60,490 bases of DNA. It comes from Brevinematales bacterium. GTDB lineage: Bacteria > Spirochaetota > Brevinematia > DTOW01. Position 1 is the stretch's first letter; every line of letters starts with the position of its first letter. Made by a program: the position numbers and the translations under genes. The stretch spans positions 1-60,490 of the forward strand of contig JAOAHF010000014.1 in NCBI GenBank assembly GCA_026415355.1, in the 5' to 3' direction. Below are positions 57,265-60,490 of this stretch, piece by piece. The notes under the pieces are model-generated. The model saw nothing but the letters and a program-made list of their open reading frames with translations, did not search any database and was not told the origin of the DNA.

Positions 57265-57439
57265 ATCCTATCCTCTTAACAGAATTCATTATAAACATAA
57301 CCTAGCATTTCTTACAAAATTAACCTACTAAAACATCTCAAAAATGTTTATCAAAGTTTTTAGAATAGAAAAAACATATTTTTCTGAAATTTGCAATGTT
57401 TTTCAAATTATACGAAAATTTTAGTATAATATTGGTAGT

Positions 57440-58225
57440 ATGAAAGTTATTTTTATAGTAGTAATATTTTTGCTGGTACTAAACCAAGGATATCCCTTCA
57501 AAATGACTAATAACGTACTCAACATTGATTTTTCTCCAGCAACTACAAATTTAATCTATGATATTGTAAATGCATCAATATTACAACCACCAAATAATTC
57601 AATACTACTCAACGGTGGTACATCATCTTTTAAGATCACAAACATAACAATAGATAAATCCAAAATGGAAAATTTTTCTACATTATTCATAAGTACACTT
57701 TTAACTCCTTCTACCACAGTTGAAGTACATATAATGAATGGAAAATCTAGAACAATATTAGAGACTATATATTTAACATCATCTCAAGGAAGCTACTTCA
57801 TAGATCTAAAAAAAATACTACCCAAAGATCTTGATAATATATACTTCATATTCACATCGTTAACTACATCACCGATAGGAGGGAAAATATTACTAATATC
57901 ACTAGTCAAAGAAGTTGCAATAGAAAATTATGTAGAAGACTACCAAATAAAAGCATATCCAAACCCTGTACTAGTAAACTCCAACAATAGAATGAAGTTT
58001 TCTTTCAAGCTTCCAAAACTATCTACTGTATCAGTTGTTATCTTTGACAGCATAGGAAATATAATCAAAACCATCTACAGAAATAACAACCTAGAAAGTG
58101 GAGTACACATAGTCGAATGGGATTTAAAAGATGATACTGGAAAAGATGTGCCATCAGGTAAATACATAGTATTACTAAAAGCAGACAATAATCAATCCTC
58201 TTTCAAGTTTAACATAATAAGGTGA
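57440..58225 (+). CDS. Exported protein with C-terminal FlgD-type Ig domain
   Basis: 261 residues with an N-terminal signal peptide (about 1-19). The C-terminal 90 residues match the FlgD/T9SS-like Ig fold: AYPNPVLVNSNNRMKFSFKL, VSVVIFDSIGNIIKTIY, GVHIVEWDLKDDTGKDVPSG, KYIVLLKAD. The N-terminal part is beta-rich and unassigned. TATAAT at 57425-57430 lies 9 nt before the ATG, with no Shine-Dalgarno. The last 3 bp precede the BatA-like gene, so the two form an operon and probably act in the envelope. Confidence 0.78.
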   Translation: MKVIFIVVIFLLVLNQGYPFKMTNNVLNIDFSPATTNLIYDIVNASILQPPNNSILLNGGTSSFKITNITIDKSKMENFSTLFISTLLTPSTTVEVHIMNGKSRTILETIYLTSSQGSYFIDLKKILPKDLDNIYFIFTSLTTSPIGGKILLISLVKEVAIENYVEDYQIKAYPNPVLVNSNNRMKFSFKLPKLSTVSVVIFDSIGNIIKTIYRNNNLESGVHIVEWDLKDDTGKDVPSGKYIVLLKADNNQSSFKFNIIR

Positions 58226-58227
58226 AT

Positions 58228-59703
58228 ATGGAATTTATAAATCCTTTTCTGTGGGGACTACTACTCTCAGTACTACCTATATTAATACACATATACAAAT
58301 TGGTAACCAGAAAAACTTTCATACTACCCACCTTGAAAATCATTGAAGAAGACTCAAAATCAAAAGGTTTTAGCATAAATATTCAGTTCATCAAAACAGC
58401 ACTAAGAGTACTGATAATAATTCTCATAGTATTAATATTTTCACAACCTATATTACCAACAAAAAAATCAAACGGCACTATATTTATAATTGATACAACA
58501 CTAAGCTCAAAAAATAACTTTTCACTATACATAAACTACATTAAAGAAATCGTACCATCTGCAAATAGTCCAATATACATCTATGATCCATCAGGAAACG
58601 TTATATTTGGAAGCAAAAAAGAAGTTATTGATAAATTGAAATCCTACTTACCTTCAGTAGGCGATTTCACTGCAGAATTATTAAAAGAGATACAAGATTT
58701 ATCCAAGAATAAAGAGGTAATAGTTCTAACTGACGGACAGAAGGAGTTTATAGATAAACTTCAAGAGGCTAACATAAAAGAATTCAGAATAATTAAATTT
58801 CCATACTCCTTCCCTAACGGTAAAATCGAATTTTCTATATGGAAGAGATTTGGAAACAACATAGAAATAAAGTTTGAAATAGAAACTAGTGAAGAATGTC
58901 TATCAGAGATACTACTAATAGGTAAAGAAAGGAAAACACTGTTTTCTTCTGTTGTAAATGGCAGAAAGGTTGGAGAAATTACAATCAAAGGTAATTATGG
59001 ATTTTCATTTTTAAAAGGTATACTAATAAAAGATAAAAAAACAAATGAATTTATACAACCAATCTACTTACTTAACAATACTTTAAACACTGCTACAGAA
59101 GATAATAAAATTCAAAACATCCTACTATCTTTAGGAATAGAAACAGGTTTCTCTGAAATAACACTATCTTCAAGAAATATATTCAACAGCGATACAACTA
59201 GAAATACGATTTTTATACCATCAGAGAACACAATCAAAATAATAGTAAGAAACCAAAATATTTTATCGACGAAGAAAGGCAAAAACCAAACTAAACCTAT
59301 ACCTTACTTTTCAACAACACCAATAAACACCTTCACGAATCTAAACATCCCAAATGATATAACACTCTACGGACACATCAAACCTATCGCTATGTATGAT
59401 GAAAAAAGAAATAACCTAATTATCTTAGGAACACTAAACTACGACAATCCAGATGTAGCTTGGTTTATTAAGGAAGCAATCGAACTCTTACTTATCGATA
59501 CAAAAGTAAAATTTGTTTCATCACTACAAAGTTCAAACATAATAAAAAGCAACGAAATATTCTATATCCTAGAAATTCCAAACAAAGAGATATCAGAAAT
59601 AATTAACACCAACTCCTACGAAAATAAAAGGAATAATAATCTACCTACAATACTGTTTATTATCTTAGCAATTGCAATGACACTAGAAAGGCTCATAAAG
59701 TAA
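58228..59703 (+). CDS. BatA/aerotolerance-type membrane protein
   Basis: About 491 residues from the ATG at 58228 (AAGG 5 nt upstream); a GTG at 58222 overlapping the previous stop is an alternative. Residues 1-75 match the BatA N-terminal module: FINPFLWGLLLSVLPILIHI, then a second helix ALRVLIIILIVLIFSQPILP. The next part resembles a degenerate von Willebrand A domain (GTIFIIDTTLSSKNN, KEVIVLTDGQKEF), with the metal site altered. A C-terminal helix (LPTILFIILAIAMTLERLI) closes it. Function unknown; paired with the Ig-domain gene. Confidence 0.78.
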   Translation: MEFINPFLWGLLLSVLPILIHIYKLVTRKTFILPTLKIIEEDSKSKGFSINIQFIKTALRVLIIILIVLIFSQPILPTKKSNGTIFIIDTTLSSKNNFSLYINYIKEIVPSANSPIYIYDPSGNVIFGSKKEVIDKLKSYLPSVGDFTAELLKEIQDLSKNKEVIVLTDGQKEFIDKLQEANIKEFRIIKFPYSFPNGKIEFSIWKRFGNNIEIKFEIETSEECLSEILLIGKERKTLFSSVVNGRKVGEITIKGNYGFSFLKGILIKDKKTNEFIQPIYLLNNTLNTATEDNKIQNILLSLGIETGFSEITLSSRNIFNSDTTRNTIFIPSENTIKIIVRNQNILSTKKGKNQTKPIPYFSTTPINTFTNLNIPNDITLYGHIKPIAMYDEKRNNLIILGTLNYDNPDVAWFIKEAIELLLIDTKVKFVSSLQSSNIIKSNEIFYILEIPNKEISEIINTNSYENKRNNNLPTILFIILAIAMTLERLIK

Positions 59704-59777
59704 CACTTGAACTTCATCTCGTATCAAAACCTAAAGTTTCTGAAAAGTAGACAATAAAGTCTAAAATTTTTTGAGAG

Positions 59778-59921
59778 ATGCTTCATAAAATAGTTAAGGT
59801 TATGGAAATGGATATTTTTAGTATATTACACCTCTTGGTTCTCTGTTTTCTTTCTCTTTTCTTTTACAAGAGGACGAGAAAATTGCGAAAATACCTTAGC
59901 AGGTATCTAGAGAACATATGA
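59778..59921 (+). CDS. Possible 47-residue membrane peptide
   Basis: A short frame, MLHKIVKVMEMDIFSILHLL at the start, with one hydrophobic stretch (about 13-28) and a basic C-terminus (YKRTRKLRKYLSRYLENI). GAGAG just upstream is a weak ribosome site. The membrane helix plus basic tail resembles small bitopic proteins, but chance cannot be excluded. Confidence 0.28.
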   Translation: MLHKIVKVMEMDIFSILHLLVLCFLSLFFYKRTRKLRKYLSRYLENI

Positions 59922-60041
59922 AAAACATATGAAAACAGACTTGTAGTTATTTGCTAAAGCAACACTTGATAGACACTAAAAGTATTAGCTATACCCGAAT
60001 AACTCTCAAACTTTGGAATCTATTGAAACCGTGTACAGCAA
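59922..60041. other. Gene-free part of the spacer before the last gene
   Basis: No reading frame or RNA gene is supported here. A short direct repeat, ACATATGAAAA, occurs twice at about 59914-59934. Confidence 0.4.
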
Positions 60042-60065
60042 ACCTGCCGAAAAAGCTAGACAGGC
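60042..60065 (-). terminator. Weak hairpin after the last gene
   Basis: Read on the minus strand, GCCUGUC and GGCAGGU can form a 7-bp stem with G-U pairs and a 10-nt loop. Only a short U-run follows, so a terminator is uncertain. Confidence 0.25.
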
Positions 60066-60099
60066 CATTCCTCCGCATAAGTCAAGTGAATATAAGCGC

Positions 60100-60490
60100 T
60101 TACTTACTCACCTCAACTGGTATCTCTTTCACAACCTTCTTACCACCATCAGTAATTACAGTAACGGTTATAAACGCTACACCAGACGGAGCCTTAACAA
60201 GTTTAGCCTTAATCGACCTACCCTTACCCTCAACTGGAGTCAGCACTACCTCTTTATCTGCCTTCCACGTAGGCGCTATAAGAACCTCTTTCCCGTCCTC
60301 ACTCATACCCTTACAAGTCAAAATCGCCTCTTCGTTAACCTTAAGCTTCAACGAAGCTATACCTGGTCCTGTGCCTGCAGTCTCACCCTTATAAACCAAA
60401 ATCACCGAAAGATTATCAGGAGCTTGAGCACCAGCAGTAAGCCCTAAGCCCACTCCCCAGCCAAAAACCAATAAGAGAATAGCTATCCAC
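60100..60490 (-). CDS. Secreted Ig-like domain protein, 5' end outside the window
   Basis: An open frame enters from the right edge and ends at 60100; about 130 residues are visible. The first 20 or so are the hydrophobic end of a signal peptide (IAILLLVFGWGVGLGLTAGAQA). The mature part has the repeating beta pattern of bacterial Ig-like domains (LKLKVNEEAILTCKGMSEDG, VAFITVTVITDGGKKVVKEI). A TTG near 60471 could start a shorter product, but the signal peptide argues for a start beyond the edge. Base usage is less AT-rich than in most genes here, hinting at high expression or a different history. Probably surface or periplasmic; function unknown. Confidence 0.7.
   Translation of the reverse strand, partial: WIAILLLVFGWGVGLGLTAGAQAPDNLSVILVYKGETAGTGPGIASLKLKVNEEAILTCKGMSEDGKEVLIAPTWKADKEVVLTPVEGKGRSIKAKLVKAPSGVAFITVTVITDGGKKVVKEIPVEVSK

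Overview
The window is AT-rich chromosomal DNA, roughly one third G+C by eye, with densely packed housekeeping genes. There are no rRNA genes, CRISPR arrays or intact mobile elements. The best guess is a member of the Spirochaetota, perhaps a deep-branching one. The support is a stand-alone flagellar rod-binding protein (short FlgJ) beside mreBC, a large protein resembling the spirochaete DUF5312 family, an HprK/HPr pair, and very strong strand composition asymmetry. This assignment is inference.

Layout. 1-8.5 kb: a cut-off secreted protein, ligA, an outer-membrane porin-like protein, ackA and aconitase. 8.5-14 kb: a phosphodiesterase, glyA with its own promoter and a structured leader, the block rpsK-rpsD-rpoA-rplQ, then rpsO and a site-2-type protease. 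14-20 kb: a TPR protein, a double-ACT regulator, def, an RlmI-type methyltransferase and secDF. 20-31 kb: two unrecognised envelope proteins, an aminotransferase, two small enzymes, asd, a VTT membrane protein, pyrG-nth, pgpA and a degenerate GHKL-like protein. 31-34 kb: tuf-rpsJ-rplC ending directly in tRNA-Ser(UGA), and a broken doxX. 34-42 kb: alaS, a glycerol-1-phosphate dehydrogenase/HAD phosphatase pair, an epimerase, pyrF and the hpf-hprK-ptsH operon. 42-42.9 kb: a gene-free, apparently eroded stretch. 43-51.6 kb: cstA, tRNA-Val(CAC) fused to a coiled-coil gene, rsmD, an unknown gene, an orphan amino-acid-type binding protein, a gamma-carbonic-anhydrase-like protein, and a DUF5312-like gene with a partner. 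51.7-60.5 kb: a very large periplasmic TPR protein, flgJ, mreBC, a FlgD-Ig/BatA-like pair and a cut-off secreted Ig-like protein.

Two themes stand out. First, many genes without a Shine-Dalgarno sequence have a sigma70-like -10 hexamer only 6-13 nt before the start codon, so their mRNAs should be leaderless or nearly so. Ribosomal, operonic and secretion genes do carry AGGAGG-type sites. Second, both tRNA genes are fused to coding sequence at single-nucleotide distance. tRNA-Val ends one nucleotide before an ATG, so 3' maturation could itself release a leaderless mRNA. The first base of tRNA-Ser is the last base of the rplC stop codon.

The ribosomal operons are unusually fragmented: rplC is not followed by rplD, and rpsK is not preceded by rpsM. 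The segment from about 42.9 to 51 kb has G/C strand asymmetry opposite to both flanks, which suggests an inversion or insertion of the block.
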